The notes under the pieces were generated by a model. It worked only from the letters and a program-made list of their open reading frames with translations, did no database searches and was not told where the DNA came from. 64,000 nucleotides of DNA, from the NCBI GenBank assembly GCA_944548615.1, contig OX155980.1:42751601-42815600 (forward strand), read 5' to 3'. Below are positions 50,110 to 61,700 of the stretch, piece by piece; position 1 is the first letter of the stretch, and every line of letters starts with the position of its first letter. This DNA comes from Micropterix aruncella. Its lineage: Eukaryota > Arthropoda > Insecta > Lepidoptera > Micropterigidae. A program made the translations under genes and the position numbers.

Positions 50110-50872
50110 AACAGGCAGCATAATTGCTGATATGTCTGAATATGAAACTGAGTACAATTACAATTTCTGTTTAAAGTGTCTGTTTAGTCAATTTTTGAAC
50201 ATGTTGATACTACTCCGTTCAACCACTTCAGCAAGTAAACTGTTCCACTGGTCCACAATCCGGTTGGTCAGGAAATGTTTCCTGGGATTCATGTGGAATC
50301 GTGTTTTCTACAGCTTAAAATTGTGTCCTCGCAGATGATGCTTGTAGTTTCTCTTGAAGATAGAAGACAATTTGGGGCAATTGTAGCATCCGTTAAGGAT
50401 CTTATATGTTTCAATGAGGTCACCCCTGGTCCGAAGATCCTTGAGTGTAGGCAGTTGCAATCTGCGGAGTCGTTTGACATATTCCAGATTTTTGAACCCC
50501 ATTGGCATCTTGGTCGCTCGGCGCTGGACTTTTTCTAAGAAATCCTCATCTTTCACAAAGTATGGATTCCATATCTGGAATTGGTCTGATGTAGGTTTTG
50601 TATAGTGACACAAATAAGGCTGGTGTGATATAGTTAAACGACTTGTGGATGAGGTACATAACTGAGTTTGCTTTTTTCACAATCTGTATTATGTGCTCAT
50701 CCCACTTCAGATCGCTCACTATCGTTACGCCCAGGTCCTTTTGTTTCGTAACACTTTGTAACGGAACTGACCCTAGATAGTACTGTTATTTGGGGTTGTT
50801 TTTGCCGATGTGAAGGACCGTACATTTATCAGCATTTAGCGTAGAGGGTTGCCACGTGCTCCCATTGTCCGC
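50110..50872 (-). pseudogene. CR1 LINE, ORF2 C-terminal part
   Basis: Minus strand, same direction as the host gene. It reads LNADKCTVLHIGKNNPK, then QKDLGVTIVSDLKWDEHIIQ, VKKANSVMYLIHKSF, IWNPYFVKDEDFLEKVQRRA, RGDLIETYKILNGCYN and, in another frame, IVDQWNSLLAEVVERSSINM. This is the canonical post-RT region of CR1 elements from NVDKC..MHIG to the WN.LP.EVV..S...FK end. Several frameshifts and stops are present. Confidence 0.85.
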
Positions 50873-51345
50873 GCGCACATTCTCGCAGGACTCTTCGCGT
50901 GCGTGCGACGCATTTAGATGAGGACGTGCGCGGCCGGCGCTATAGCCCTGGCCGGCTGAGGCCGCGGTTCCGACGAGGACGTCTGTCGCCCGTCCGCCTC
51001 GGAAGCCGCCCTCCGCCGCCGAGCGCGCCGCCCGTATCCTCGGATCCTCGGGCGAGATGAAGAGCCAGTTCTCCCTCGCCTCCGGCCACGCGTGACAGCG
51101 GCCGTTCCCTTCGCCGGGGGCTCTCTCGGGAGTCGAGCGTCCCGTCGCCCGCTTCAGCTGCTGCGCCCGCCCCGGGCGAGAGTCGACAACCGCTTCACCG
51201 CGTGCGCCCATCTACCCGCCGTCTGCAAGAATCCCTGCTCCGCTCTCCGGTAGCAGTCTTCTCTTCGCTCTTCAAGCACCTCTTCGGGGGCCGTCTACGA
51301 GGCAGTCCGTGCCGAGCCCCCCATGTCGGCTAAGCCGCGGGATCT
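50855..51345. other. GC-rich, CpG-dense block of unknown origin
   Basis: About 490 bp of strikingly GC-rich sequence in an AT-rich intron. It abuts the 5' edge of the CR1 fragment, and an open minus-strand frame of 141 codons (51211-50786) runs through both, rich in R, A, G and E. The frame is what such composition yields by chance. Candidate origins are the GC-rich 5' region of a mobile element, or transferred DNA; I recognise neither. Confidence 0.5.
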
Positions 51346-51411
51346 CCCCAATACATCTTTTGCTATCCTTTCATTGGAACCTTTCCCCTAAATTTCAGCT
51401 TTTACGTTTAT

Positions 51412-52200
51412 AATCATGTCATTATTATCTAAACGTGACAATAAGGAAATCAGAAACGATCAATTGACAAAAGTTGCTGAAATTCATCAATGCTACAATG
51501 CCCTGTAATATCCAATATTTTTTTAGGATGGTGCCGATGTATATCACTTCAACGTTAAGATGATAAATCCAGTCAGTGCCGAAGAAACCGTTTTTTTTTA
51601 TACCAATTAATGATTCAAGAGAATGAAGACAATCCGATTTTGAAACGCAGTCAATTGATTCACCAATACATCATACATGTGTGTAAAAAATCAAAACAAA
51701 ACGTTTGGTAACTATCCATTGAATGACGAAACTCCGCCCTGAAGTATACATGGATTTGCAAGATGCTGTTGTAAATGACGGTAATACAACTAACGTTGGA
51801 AAACTAACGATTTCACCCACTTCATATACAGGCAGTCCACGTCTTATGCAAGTGTACACTCAAGATGCAATTGCATATGCTCCTCACTAAGGACATCCAG
51901 ACCTATTCATTACATTCACATGCAATCTAGCTTGCGCTGATATACAACAACTCTTACTTCCTGGGCAATTATCGGTGGATAGGCATGTGTTTGGGTTTGT
52001 GCATGTTCTTAGTGGAATAGCAAAAAAGAGGATTGCCACACCCACATATACTAATCTGACTCAATAACAAAATTACTTCAAATGAAATCGACAATGTAAT
52101 ATGCGCTGAAATACCGGATGCCAACGTCAATAAGGATTTGCATGAAGTTGTGATTGCGATTTTTCAGTTTTGTCATGGAGTAAATGAATTGTACGTTAAA
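51412..52200 (+). pseudogene. Helitron Rep N-terminal domain remnant
   Basis: Plus-strand fragments in several frames: MSLLSKRDNKEIRNDQLTKV, FNVKMINPVSAEET, MDLQDAVVNDGNTTNVGKL, SPTSYTGSPRLMQVYTQDAI, GHPDLFITFTCNLACADIQQ, LLLPGQLSVDRHVFG and EIDNVICAEIPDANVNKDLH. SYTGSPR.M and DLFITFTCNP are hallmark blocks of the Helitron-like N domain preceding the HUH rolling-circle nuclease. Multiple frameshifts, stops and internal deletions make it dead. It belongs to a similar group of Helitrons as the helicase shard at 1.6-2.1 kb. Confidence 0.85.
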
Positions 52201-52252
52201 ATACCGCTAATCGTCTTTGCTCTCTTGAATTATCTTGAACATTCTATAACTG

Positions 52253-52345
52253 GGAATTCTCGACAAAATTAGCATGGGTAATTTGTCTATGGTCCATTTG
52301 ATTTACATGGGCCATAGACAAATTTAGCATGATTAATTTGTCAAG
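52253..52345. repeat. Nested inverted repeat
   Basis: Inner arms AATTTGTCTATGGTCCAT and ATGGGCCATAGACAAATT, outer arms ATTCTCGACAAAATTAGCAT and ATGATTAATTTGTCAAGAAT. Together they form a long imperfect hairpin just downstream of the Helitron remnant. Confidence 0.75.
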
Positions 52346-52620
52346 AATGGGCCCCACATTTCGAGACGCATCTATCCGTGTGTCGCAGGATCGTATATCG
52401 CCAGGGCGAGAAAGAAACAGAATAGCTATACTCCTTCTCGCTCACTTGCTGACGCGTTTGAATCGAAATTGCAGAACGGACAGACACCTCGTCAGTGTTA
52501 TTTTGACTGGCTCGTTTGTTTAATTATCAGTTCAGGTGAAATCGGAACTCTGCCAGCAGAAGGCAGCGATCCGCACATCTGTAATTATATCAGTCATATG
52601 AAATAACAAATACTACTTAC

Positions 52621-52821
52621 TTTGGAATTTGATAATCTCATCGTATAAGTCAAATGTCATCAAAGGCTCCTCCAATTCTCTTAAGAATGTTTTGAGGAGT
52701 ACTGCAGCTATGTGTGGATCGCCGTTAAACGATATCGGGTCTCCTTTATTGCAAATATTTTGAAGTTCTTTGACTAAAGCCGCATTCGCCGATCGCCTGA
52801 ATATACCCTCCGTTTCCAGTG
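52621..52821 (-). CDS. RhoGAP68F: RhoGAP gene coding exon with arginine finger
   Basis: Minus-strand exon between acceptor ttttgtatag/CACTGG and donor CCAAA/gtaagt. It encodes LETEGIFRRSANAALVKEL followed by GDPHIAAVLLKTFLREL and EPLMTFDLYDEIIKF. The FRRSA arginine is the expected catalytic finger of RhoGAP proteins, and LKTFLREL is the canonical helix. No stop codon interrupts it. It begins with two bases completing a codon and ends with one base, in phase with both neighbours. The flanking introns are 10,580 and 3,104 bp. Confidence 0.92.
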
Positions 52822-53191
52822 CTATACAAAAAACATATAGAATATTTCAATAAATTCTGGTATGAAATACATGATAAACTACTACGACTTTACTTCTAAA
52901 AGGAGACAAAAGGCCTAAAAAGGCAACTTCGTTATATAGTTGTTTTCATAGTTAATCCCCTAACTGGAAAAGTGCTAAAGCATACATGTAGGGTTATATA
53001 CGGTGGTCTGGTTGGTGTTTGACTAACTCCCATAACAACATCTAATGAAATGTCTAACAATGATGGTATTGCCTATTAGGAAATTTCATATTGTGAACAA
53101 TGGTAAGTTACTAAGTATATTAGAACAAGCTGACAACAACACTTTAATTGTTTTGAAAAATTCCATTCATTAATAAAGATATTAATATTAA

Positions 53192-54966
53192 CCCGGTGAA
53201 TTTGTAACATCACGGCTAAATGTGTAACGTCCCTTGAGGGAGGCAGCACTCGCCGCTGCGAAAATACCGTTTAAAATTCGAAATAATGTTCTATGCGCTT
53301 CTGCGTCTAGGACAATATGGCCAAATAACTCTTCAATCCAACGCCGGTAGCGAAGAATAATTTAAAAAATGAGAAAAAAGGTCACCGCCCCGCTATCTGT
53401 CAGTTTGGTCGACGGCATTTACTGCGCGCGACGTTGTGAACAAAATAGTGATTGTCAAGTGTTTCTGTGCGATTTCCTGCAAAACCGTGAGTAATTTGCA
53501 TTCTAAAAGAGTATATGAATGAGCTTTTTTTCAGGTATTTTAAAGCAAAATAGTTCGGTCAAGCCCATGCGTTGCAGAAATTGTCCGTATTTTTTTGTTG
53601 TAAAACGGCCGAAATATCGCGAAATATTGCTTTAATTCGCTTATAAAATAGCTATTATTTAATAGCTATTATAACCACTAAACGGATCATAAAAAGAAGT
53701 ACTGTAAAATGATCGAATTGAAATTTGAAATATAAAACAATATAACGTTATCTTGTAAAACAAGTAAGATAATAATGAATAAATATTACAAAGTTGGCGA
53801 ACCGAAAAAACTCGCCTATTCAATCGTTTCGATGTTTTTATTACAAAATACGGAGCTCTATGCAAAAATTATAAATACAGTTATGTGATTTATTAAATAC
53901 TTTACCAAAACTATTATTTTGTTTTACTTATTTGCATACAAAAATATTTAGTTATTCAACCAAAAAAAATTTTATGTATTCTCGTAAAAAATATATATAT
54001 ATATATTGTGACTACTTAGGGTCTTTTTTATATGAAATTCTTTCATAATAACTTTACCACTACATCACACTTCTTAGAAAATCACACCAGAACTTTCAGC
54101 TTTGTCTGATATTACAGAAAAATCTAAACTTTTGAGAGTTAGTGACCGAAACTTGGTAATAAACTTTGAAGGCTCATAATGCAAAAGTGGTTTAAGTTTT
54201 TCAAAAATATTGTGTCATTATATGCGTATTATATGTCCAATAACTAATTATTATACTCCAAAGAGTCACATTTCATAGAAAAACTATAGAAAATCACACT
54301 CAAAATATGGTAATACTCCCATACTAATTACAAAAACAAATTTCTATGCGCGACCCCATATTACGAAACAACTTGTAATGAGCAAAATACGGCTAATTCT
54401 GTGATTATTTACGATGTAAATGAAATAATAACTATTTTATTAGTGAATTTAACCAATATTACGTCATATTTCACGATTTTTCGGCCGTTTCATTAAAATT
54501 ACGACAAAAAAAAACGGCCATTTTTTGCCACGCATATGTTTGGCCGAAGCATTTTGCTTAAAAATATGTGACAAAAAGCAGACAGACTATCTCAAATCAC
54601 TAATGCTCATTCGTAAACTCTTTTAGAATGCAAATTACTCACGTTTCTGCAGTAAATCGCACTGAACACTTGAAAATTACAATTTTTGTCACAAATGCGC
54701 GGCACTAAACAGGGTCAACGCGAAATGTCAGCTGCCACGACAGCGGCGACGCTGAGACTGATTTTTAATAAATCAATTACTGGACTGCGCGTTCAGCGGA
54801 CGAAAATTTTCAAGAGTGATGTGTATTAGGCTAAAATGTGGCGCACTCAAAAGCGCATAGAACCGCATTCCGAATTTTAAATGGCATTTTTTGCAGCGGT
54901 GAGCGCCGCAACCCGTATTGGTCATTACACATTTGGCCGTAGGTAGGCGTGCAACCCGAGCAGGTA
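53192..54966 (+). mobile_element. TTAA element copy 1, foldback form
   Basis: Begins CCCGGTGAATTTGTAACATC after TTAA (53188-53191). Its right end is degenerate (GAGCAGGTAG where GAGCGGGTTAA is expected). The first roughly 440 bp and the last roughly 440 bp are inverted copies (for example GTGAGTAATTTGCATTCTAAAAGAG near 53490 and its complement near 54630). The middle (53660-54530) is collinear with copy 2. No coding capacity. Confidence 0.82.
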
Positions 54967-54984
54967 GTTCCAAATTTGAGGGGT

Positions 54985-55341
54985 ATATATTTAATTCCTC
55001 AAGCTCTATAAAACCTACTTTCGCCCGCTACTCGAATACTCCTACCCAGTTTGGAATCAGCACTTTAAAAAAGATAGAGCTCTAGGAAAGAGTTCAGAGT
55101 AGAGAGGCGAAGTTAGTGTTATTACTGAGGAACAAACTGTACGTAGTACGACTGACAGAACTCCGTCTAACAACATTAGAGGAACGGAGGCAGCAAGGAG
55201 ATCTAAAAGATACTCATAAAAAGATTCACAGTTATTAGAGTGTGCCCAAACTCGAGAACATTTATACCATGAACACCAACTGCACTCGTTGAAATTAAAT
55301 AAAAGAACTGCAGTATAGAACCCCCTGGAAACACTTTTTAA
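54985..55341 (+). pseudogene. CR1 LINE, left part of a split copy
   Basis: Reads FLKLYKTYFRPLLEYSYPVW then NQHFKKDRAL, with later blocks LLRNKLYVV-like and RRQQGDLKDTHKK-like in shifted frames, the CR1 post-RT region. It breaks at TTAA (55338-55341), where the TTAA element copy 2 begins. The remainder resumes at 63050. Confidence 0.82.
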
Positions 55342-56080
55342 CCCCTCCTGTCGCGAAGTAAAAACTCACCTATCACTTTTGCGCGCGACATATTCGGGCA
55401 AAAAATCGACGCGAGTCAACGGCCTTGAGAAAAACGATCATAACTTATAAACCACTAAACGGATTAAAAAAAGATAAAGAGAAAAATGATCGCATTGAAA
55501 TTTGACATATAAAACATTATAACCTTATCTCGTAAAACAATTAAGATAATCTTATATATAAAAATGAATCGCCGTGCGTTAGTCTCGCAGGATCTCGGAA
55601 ATGACTCGACTGATTTGAATTATATTTCTTTTATATTGTTTGGCTTGATTCAGGGGTGGTTTACAAAAAAAATAATTAGAAAAAACCCAAAGGAACAGCT
55701 AAAAAATCGAAAAAATCGAAATTAGTACTTCTAGGGATGGCCACTTCGTATTTCTGTCAATAGATGGCGCTCTCTATATTTTCTAACAATAGATTCTATT
55801 GTTTGACAGCTACGCCATTCATAATTCATTCCGCGCGACTGTGTGAAATTGTTATTACATTTAACGTCGTTTTTTCTTTTAAAAAAGGTAGTGGGATTGG
55901 AGAATAGATTTGTTCACTTTGATCAGCCATTATATAAAGGTAAATAGACTTTGCAGGCTTATACATAACTACAAATTTGGCCTTAGTCTAAGGATTTCAA
56001 TATTGTTAAGTTCTCAAGGAATGTTCGACAGATTTGAGTGACTGAAAACAATTCCGTGTCTTTTTACAGTGTCCATTATA

Positions 56081-56420
56081 ATGCCGAGGAGAATAGGTAA
56101 CATAGGTCGTCGAAGTCAGTCAAATGCGCGGCGATCTACTTCACGTGCAAGCCGCACTGATGACCAGCGAGCGACGGATAATGAAAATAGTCGTATTGGC
56201 ATTGTCGGAATTATGTTTGAGAGCGACTGAAAATGAACGACAAGCGAATACATTGAGAATGCAACAATTTCGTGCACAACATACACAACTCCAGTAATCA
56301 CGACAAAATCAACATGACCGATTGCGCCGTCGCAGTGTTCCTGTCAACCTGGAACGAGCGGCATTCCATTACGATCCGGAAATCGATTACGGTGCGGAGA
56401 GATCAGTAGCAAGACTTTCA
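56081..56420 (+). pseudogene. Helitron protein N-terminal remnant
   Basis: MPRRIGNIGRRSQSNARRST then SRASRTDDQRATDNENSRIG, the repetitive basic start typical of insect Helitron proteins, breaks near 56230. It resumes in another frame at about 56320 with RLRRRSVPVNLERAAFHYDP and EIDYGAERSVARL, matching the usual RAAF.YDP.IDY block. Nothing of the nuclease or helicase follows, so this is an internally deleted autonomous copy. Confidence 0.75.
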
Positions 56421-56549
56421 CCTTCCCTTCTCCGACAGACTCACTACTTCGTACATCATCCCTCAAACAGTTTTGATGAAAAAACCAGTAGGGCAGTCCC
56501 CACCCTAAACAATGTAGTATATTCTGACCTTATGTCGTCCCGGTCCCCG

Positions 56550-56640
56550 GGGCTTGGACATCATATTTACAGACGGCTCTAAGGCAGAGGTTAGAAGTTG
56601 TGTGGGCGTGGGAATTTTCTACCACAACTGTAGAGTTGTC
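56550..56640 (+). pseudogene. Short RNase H-like shard inside the Helitron
   Basis: LDIIFTDGSKAEVRSCVGVG then IFYHN resembles the first block of LINE-type RNase H (YTDGS....G.G.G). Only about 25 codons are similar. It may be captured LINE sequence or chance. Confidence 0.4.
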
Positions 56641-57897
56641 ATGTTGTGGATTTATATTACTAAGTTTACCTTATACACACATTTTAAATTATTTGATTTT
56701 GTTTGTATTTCTTTTGATAAATTATTGACCTATTTATCCTTTGCAATATGCTATGGTAACCGTGTTAGTCCGTTTTACAATATTTCTCATTTTTGCTTTC
56801 ATGAGTGTGATTCTTGATTTCTTCCTCTTCTTTGCTATGGTGTGGATTTGAAATTTTAACATCTTAGTCTGCTGTGAACATGCCCTTCAAATGATAAAGC
56901 TCTTTTCGTTTTCCTGTCAGGTCCTATAGATCGTAGACCACAGCCGATTTATTTTTAACCAAATTTAAAAAAAGGAGGAGGTTATAAATTCGATCGTATT
57001 ATTCTTTAAATGTTTGTTACCTCAGAAATCCGTCATTTATTAATTGCTTTGGAAAATTCTTTTTATTTGAAAGGATGTAATTCCAGATTCGTCACATCTT
57101 TATCAAAATTTTGTTCTGATGATGTGATCCATGAGGAATTGAAGGAACTCCTCAAATATTAACATATGAAGTTGAAAATTTACATGTTGGTTCAGCTCCG
57201 ATTACAATGCATTTTATATAGGAAGCATGCCCTGATTCTATACCCAGGATTAGCTCCCGACGAGGGGACTCCTCAGCGGTCAACAGCACAGTCACGAAAT
57301 TGTGTATATGCATTCAATTATGACAGCCCGATCTAAGTTTCATCAAGACAGGACTGAGGCGCCCAGGGATGGCTTCCAACGAGGGAACTCCTCAACGGTC
57401 AACAGCACAGACACGAAATTTTGTATACGCATTTAATTATGATAGCCTGTTCTACGTTTCACCATGACATGGCTGCTGCACTTATTAAAAAAAATAAGTC
57501 GGTTATTTTTGTTAACATTTTGTTTATTACCTGCAACTTTGCATTACAAAGATCTAGGGGCTAATTTTCTTGAGAAAAATACGCTTTCTTTGATATGAAA
57601 TATGGTCGTAGCTATATCGTACCACCCACGCTATACTTAATCCGTTTTCACCGTAAACATGGAATCGTCCATCGATTAAGACTTCTCCGAAGAACAAATA
57701 TGAGGGGCTAAACGTCGTCGTCATACCGGTTGTGTTCAAGGCATGTTATACAAATGGTACCTACTTTTAATTCCTTCCATGACCTGATTTTTTCGCTTAC
57801 TGTCCTTTACACTTTTTTCGCGTGTCCTTTCAGCAGTTTCATGTATATCACCTACGGTCTTTTTTCCATAATGTTTTGTTCTATCTATCTTCTTATA
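56641..57897. other. Helitron interior, unrecognised, with a duplication
   Basis: A block of about 100 bp is duplicated at 57255-57350 and 57372-57475 (shared: GGTCAACAGCACAG.CACGAA, ATTATGA.AGCC). A 61-codon minus-strand frame at 57554-57739 (SYLFFGEVLIDGRFHVYGEN) is unrecognised. Confidence 0.5.
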
Positions 57898-58608
57898 TCT
57901 TATATATAAAAATGAATCGCCGTGCGTTAAACTCGCAAGATCTCGAAAATGACTCGACCGATTTGAATGATTATTTTTTGTTTTGATTGCCTTGATTCAG
58001 GGGTGGTTTACAAAAAAAAATATTTAGGAAAAATTAAAAGAAACAACTGAAAATCGAAAATATCGAAATTGGTCTTTTTGGGAAATAAGCCCCTTTCAAT
58101 AGATGGCGTTCGCGGCGATCCTATTGTTTGACAGCTGCGCCATCCATAACTGTTATTCATTGCGTGCGATTGTGTAAATTTCAAAAAGTCGAAAAGTCGA
58201 AAAGGTCGAAAAAGTCAAAAGAGTCGAAAAAGTCAAAAAAGTCAAAAAAGTTGAAAAAGTCGAAAACGTAGAAAAAGTCGAAAAAAACGGAAAAGTCGAA
58301 AAGTCGGAAAAGTCCAAAAAGTCAAAAAACTAAAAAAAGTCGAAAAAGACAAGAAAGTCGAAAAATGCAAAAGTCGGAAAAGTCGAAGAAGCATTATTAT
58401 TTTATCATGTAAATTAAATACATTGAATTTATTTTAATTATAAAACGATTTTCATTTAATCACCGAACGAAACTCAAACCGTACACGATTCGGCCATATT
58501 GTAGATTTCAATGAATTGGATTTGGAAGGTTGATTTAATCAATAAACGCTTATGAAGAGTTACAAACAAATCAATTTTAGGTGGTACGAAGTTCACCGGG
58601 TCATCTAG
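57898..58608 (+). mobile_element. Inner non-autonomous Helitron unit
   Basis: Starts with a second TCTTATATATAAAAATGAAT and shares about 250 bp with the outer 5' end (GCCGTGCGTTA, AGGGGTGGTTTACAAAAAAA, TCAATAGATGGCG, CTATTGTTTGACAGCTGCGC). It contains a (GTCGAAAAA)n-type minisatellite at about 58183-58392 and ends at the shared 3' terminus CTAG. Confidence 0.82.
58183..58392. repeat. A-rich minisatellite, unit about 9-10 bp
   Basis: Imperfect repetition of GTCGAAAAA / GTCAAAAAA over about 210 bp on the plus strand. Confidence 0.9.
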
Positions 58609-58717
58609 TAATGAATAAATATTACAAAATTGGCAAACTGAAAAAACTCGCCTATAAAATCATTTTGATTTTTTTGTCACAAAATACGTAAAATATGCAA
58701 AAATTGTAAATACAGTT

Positions 58718-61700
58718 ATGTTCTTTATTAAATGCTTTACCAAAACGATCCTCAACAGAGGAACAGAACCTACCTTCATAGACTCAAGAAGACAGGAGGT
58801 ACTGGACATCACCATCTGCACAAAAGAAGTGGCCGACCTGGTTCAAGACTGGAGGGTCTCAGATGAACCCTCAGGCTCGGACCATAGGCAGATCCATCTA
58901 ACGCTTCGGCACTCATTGGAAATTCAGTGGGCTCGCAACCCTAGAAATACCAACTGGGAAGGATTCGATAGGGACCTGGCTATCAAGCTCACCACGGTTC
59001 CGAATCGATTCCACACCAAAGAGCAACTAGAAACAGCTGCACTATCATTGTCTAATGCCGTTATAGACGCCTACGAGCAGAATTGCCCTTTGAAACAAAA
59101 AAACCTCTCAAAAAAGGTCCCATGGTGGAACCCAGAGCTGACCAAGCTCAGGCTTACGCTGAGAAGGTGTTTCAATAGGGCGAGAAATCACAACACTAAC
59201 TCGCAACATCTTTGGGAGGAATACAAAAACGCCCGAAACGAATACAACAAGGCCATTGTTAAAGCCAAACGAAGAAGCTGGAGGGACTTTTGTGAGAGCG
59301 TGGAAACAGCTTCCGAAGCGTCCAGGCTCAACAAGATCCTCAGCTCTAACAACCGCCCCCAGCTGGGATGCCTTAAACGACCAGAGGGGGGACACACGAG
59401 CGACACCAAGGAAACCTTGAAGCTCCTAATGGAAACACACTTTCCGGGCTTCCAGGAATCCTCACACCCAAGTGCCGCAGGGGAGAACTCCAAGAGGCTC
59501 CACAAGCCCAGGGAGTGGGCCCTTGCAGCCAAGATAGTTAATCCAAAAGCAGTAGAATGGGCCGTGAGCACCTTCGACCCCTACAAATCACCTGGACCGG
59601 ATGGAATATACCCAGTCCTACTACAAAAAGGGTTAAGCCAGCTGCTGGGCCCTCTAACAAAGGTACTCAGAGCGAGCATAGCCCTCAGACACGTCCCTCA
59701 TGCCTGGAGCAGCGCAAGAGTCACGTTCATTCCAAAGGCAGGCAGGAACGGCCACATCTTTGCCAAAGACTACAGACCCATTAGCCTCACCTTCTTTCTC
59801 CTGAAATCACTGGAGAGACTAGTTGACGGCTACCTGAAAACCAACCACCTAGCTCTTCAACCGCTTGCTGATGCTCAGTATGCCTATAGGGAGGGCAGAT
59901 CTACGGACACTGCCCTACATCACCTGGTGAGCACAATAGAGACACAGTTAGCGGCGAAAGGTTACGCTCTGGGAGTATTCCTGGACATCGAAGGAGCATT
60001 TGACACCACATCATATGCAACTATAAAAAACGCCATGCACAGACGAGGAATACCAGAGACCATCATTGACTGGACATTGAGTATGCTATCAAATAGGAAT
60101 CTGACCGTCTATCAAGGCGACACCTCCATCACGGGAATCCCTGCTAAGGGCTGTCCACAGGGTGGAGTCATCTCCCCCCTCTTGTGGAGCATCGTTGTAG
60201 ACGAACTCCTAATAGATCTACAAAACCTAGGCCTCTCTGTCTACGGCTACGCTGATGACGTGGCCATAGTAGTCAGAGGAAACTTCCTATCAATACTTAA
60301 GGAGCTCATGGACAAAGCACTTAAGACCACCCAAGACTGGTGCCAGGCCAGAGGTCTATCCGCTAATCCAAGCAAGACCAAGGCCATGATTTTCACCAGA
60401 AAATATAAACCCGAACCCGTTGAGTGTCTCAAGCTCTGGGATAAGGAGATAGAATACGATACAGTAGTTAAATACCTTGGAGTCTATCTAGACCCAAAGC
60501 TCAATTGGAAGCACCACCTCGAGCGCAAGAGAACAACCTTCTATGCCTCGTTGTGGACGTGCAAAAGAGTCATGGGAAAAACCTGGGGGTTCAAACCCAG
60601 GGTCGCCTTATGGCTCTACAGGGCAGTACTGCTGCCTAGACTAACCTATGCTGCAATAGTCTGGTGGTCCAGGGTGAAAAAGCTTGAGACAGTTAAAATG
60701 CTTAAAAGCCTTCAAGGTAACTACCTGAGGGCTGCAACTGGCGTCATGAAGACCACCCCAACAGCGGGATTAGAGGTGGCACTCTGCTGCCCGCCTCTGG
60801 ACAAGCTCATCATCCACTCCGCCAGACTTACAGCATACAGACTGAAGTGTTTGGGCGAGTGGAAGCGTGGGGGGCACAATCATCCTGAGCTAAACCTCCT
60901 CCACAAAAGCCCATTCACTCTGACCCAGGATCGACTACGGAAAAAAATTTCGGTAGAGAAATCCTATAAAATCCTAATCCCCACCAGGGAAGAATGGAAA
61001 AATCCGCAGTGGCTTCAAAGCCACAACGCAGACGCCTGGTTCACCGACGGCTCAGGAACAAATGGACGTTTTGGGGCAGGCGTGTACGGACCCAAAACCA
61101 ACCACAGAATCAGCATCCCCCTTGGACAATACGCTACGGTTTTCCAAGCCGAGGTATTTGCCATATTGGAATGCATAAAACTACAAAGTCGACTTGAGGT
61201 AAAAAACAGACAAATCCTCATCTGCTCTGACAGCAGAGCAGCACTGGACGCTCTGGCTAAAGCCACCACAGAATCTTCTGTGGTCTGGGACTGCATGCAG
61301 GAGCTCAACAAATTGGGAAAATCCAACAAAATCACCCTAATATGGATACCGGGTCACCAAGGCATACCCGGAAACGAAGAGGCCGATAGACTGGCAAAAC
61401 TGGGCACACTGGATTGCCCAGTGGAGCCAGCTGTAGGGGTCCCCTTCGCTACAGGTAAGAAAATCATCAGGGACTGCTTGGAGCAGGAACATCGGGCTTC
61501 CTGGAAACAGAGTCAGGGATGTCGCCAGGCAAAAGCCATGATGGAGCAACCACTACAGAAGAAAACCAAGGCCCTACTTGACATGAGCAAGAAGAACCTT
61601 AGAACCACTATCGGTCTCCTCACCGGACACACGACCCTTAGAGCTCATCTATTCAACCTTGGCTTGACTGAGAGCAAGGATTGCCGAATATGTGGCGAGG

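Larger units (their letters stand above)
49517..52620 (-). other. RhoGAP gene intron (3,104 bp)
   Basis: Bounded by gtaagt at 52620 and tttcag at 49517. It holds a CR1 fragment, a GC-rich block, a Helitron remnant and a nested hairpin, each listed separately. A perfect 16-bp palindrome TTTCCACGCGTGGAAA lies at 49846-49861. Confidence 0.85.
55550..58608 (+). mobile_element. Composite Helitron
   Basis: Starts TCTTATATATAAAAATGAAT and ends CACCGGGTCATCTAG, with A on the left and T on the right. The uninterrupted paralogue at about 53770 has AAGATAATAATG, exactly the two flanks joined, proving insertion between A and T as expected of Helitrons (5' TC, 3' CTRR). A second copy of the 5' end occurs inside at 57898. 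A dead coding region follows the first 5' end. Everything from 55550 to 58608 sits in one target site. Confidence 0.88.

Noticed and set aside
50786..51211. 141-codon minus-strand frame rich in R, A and G
   Set aside because: It fuses GC-rich DNA of unknown origin to a CR1 fragment; GC-rich sequence is open by chance.
58718..58749. ATG at 58718 as the true start of the LINE protein
   Set aside because: This stretch belongs to the flanking TTAA element, as shown by its match to 53875-53915 and by the target duplication at 58739-58749.
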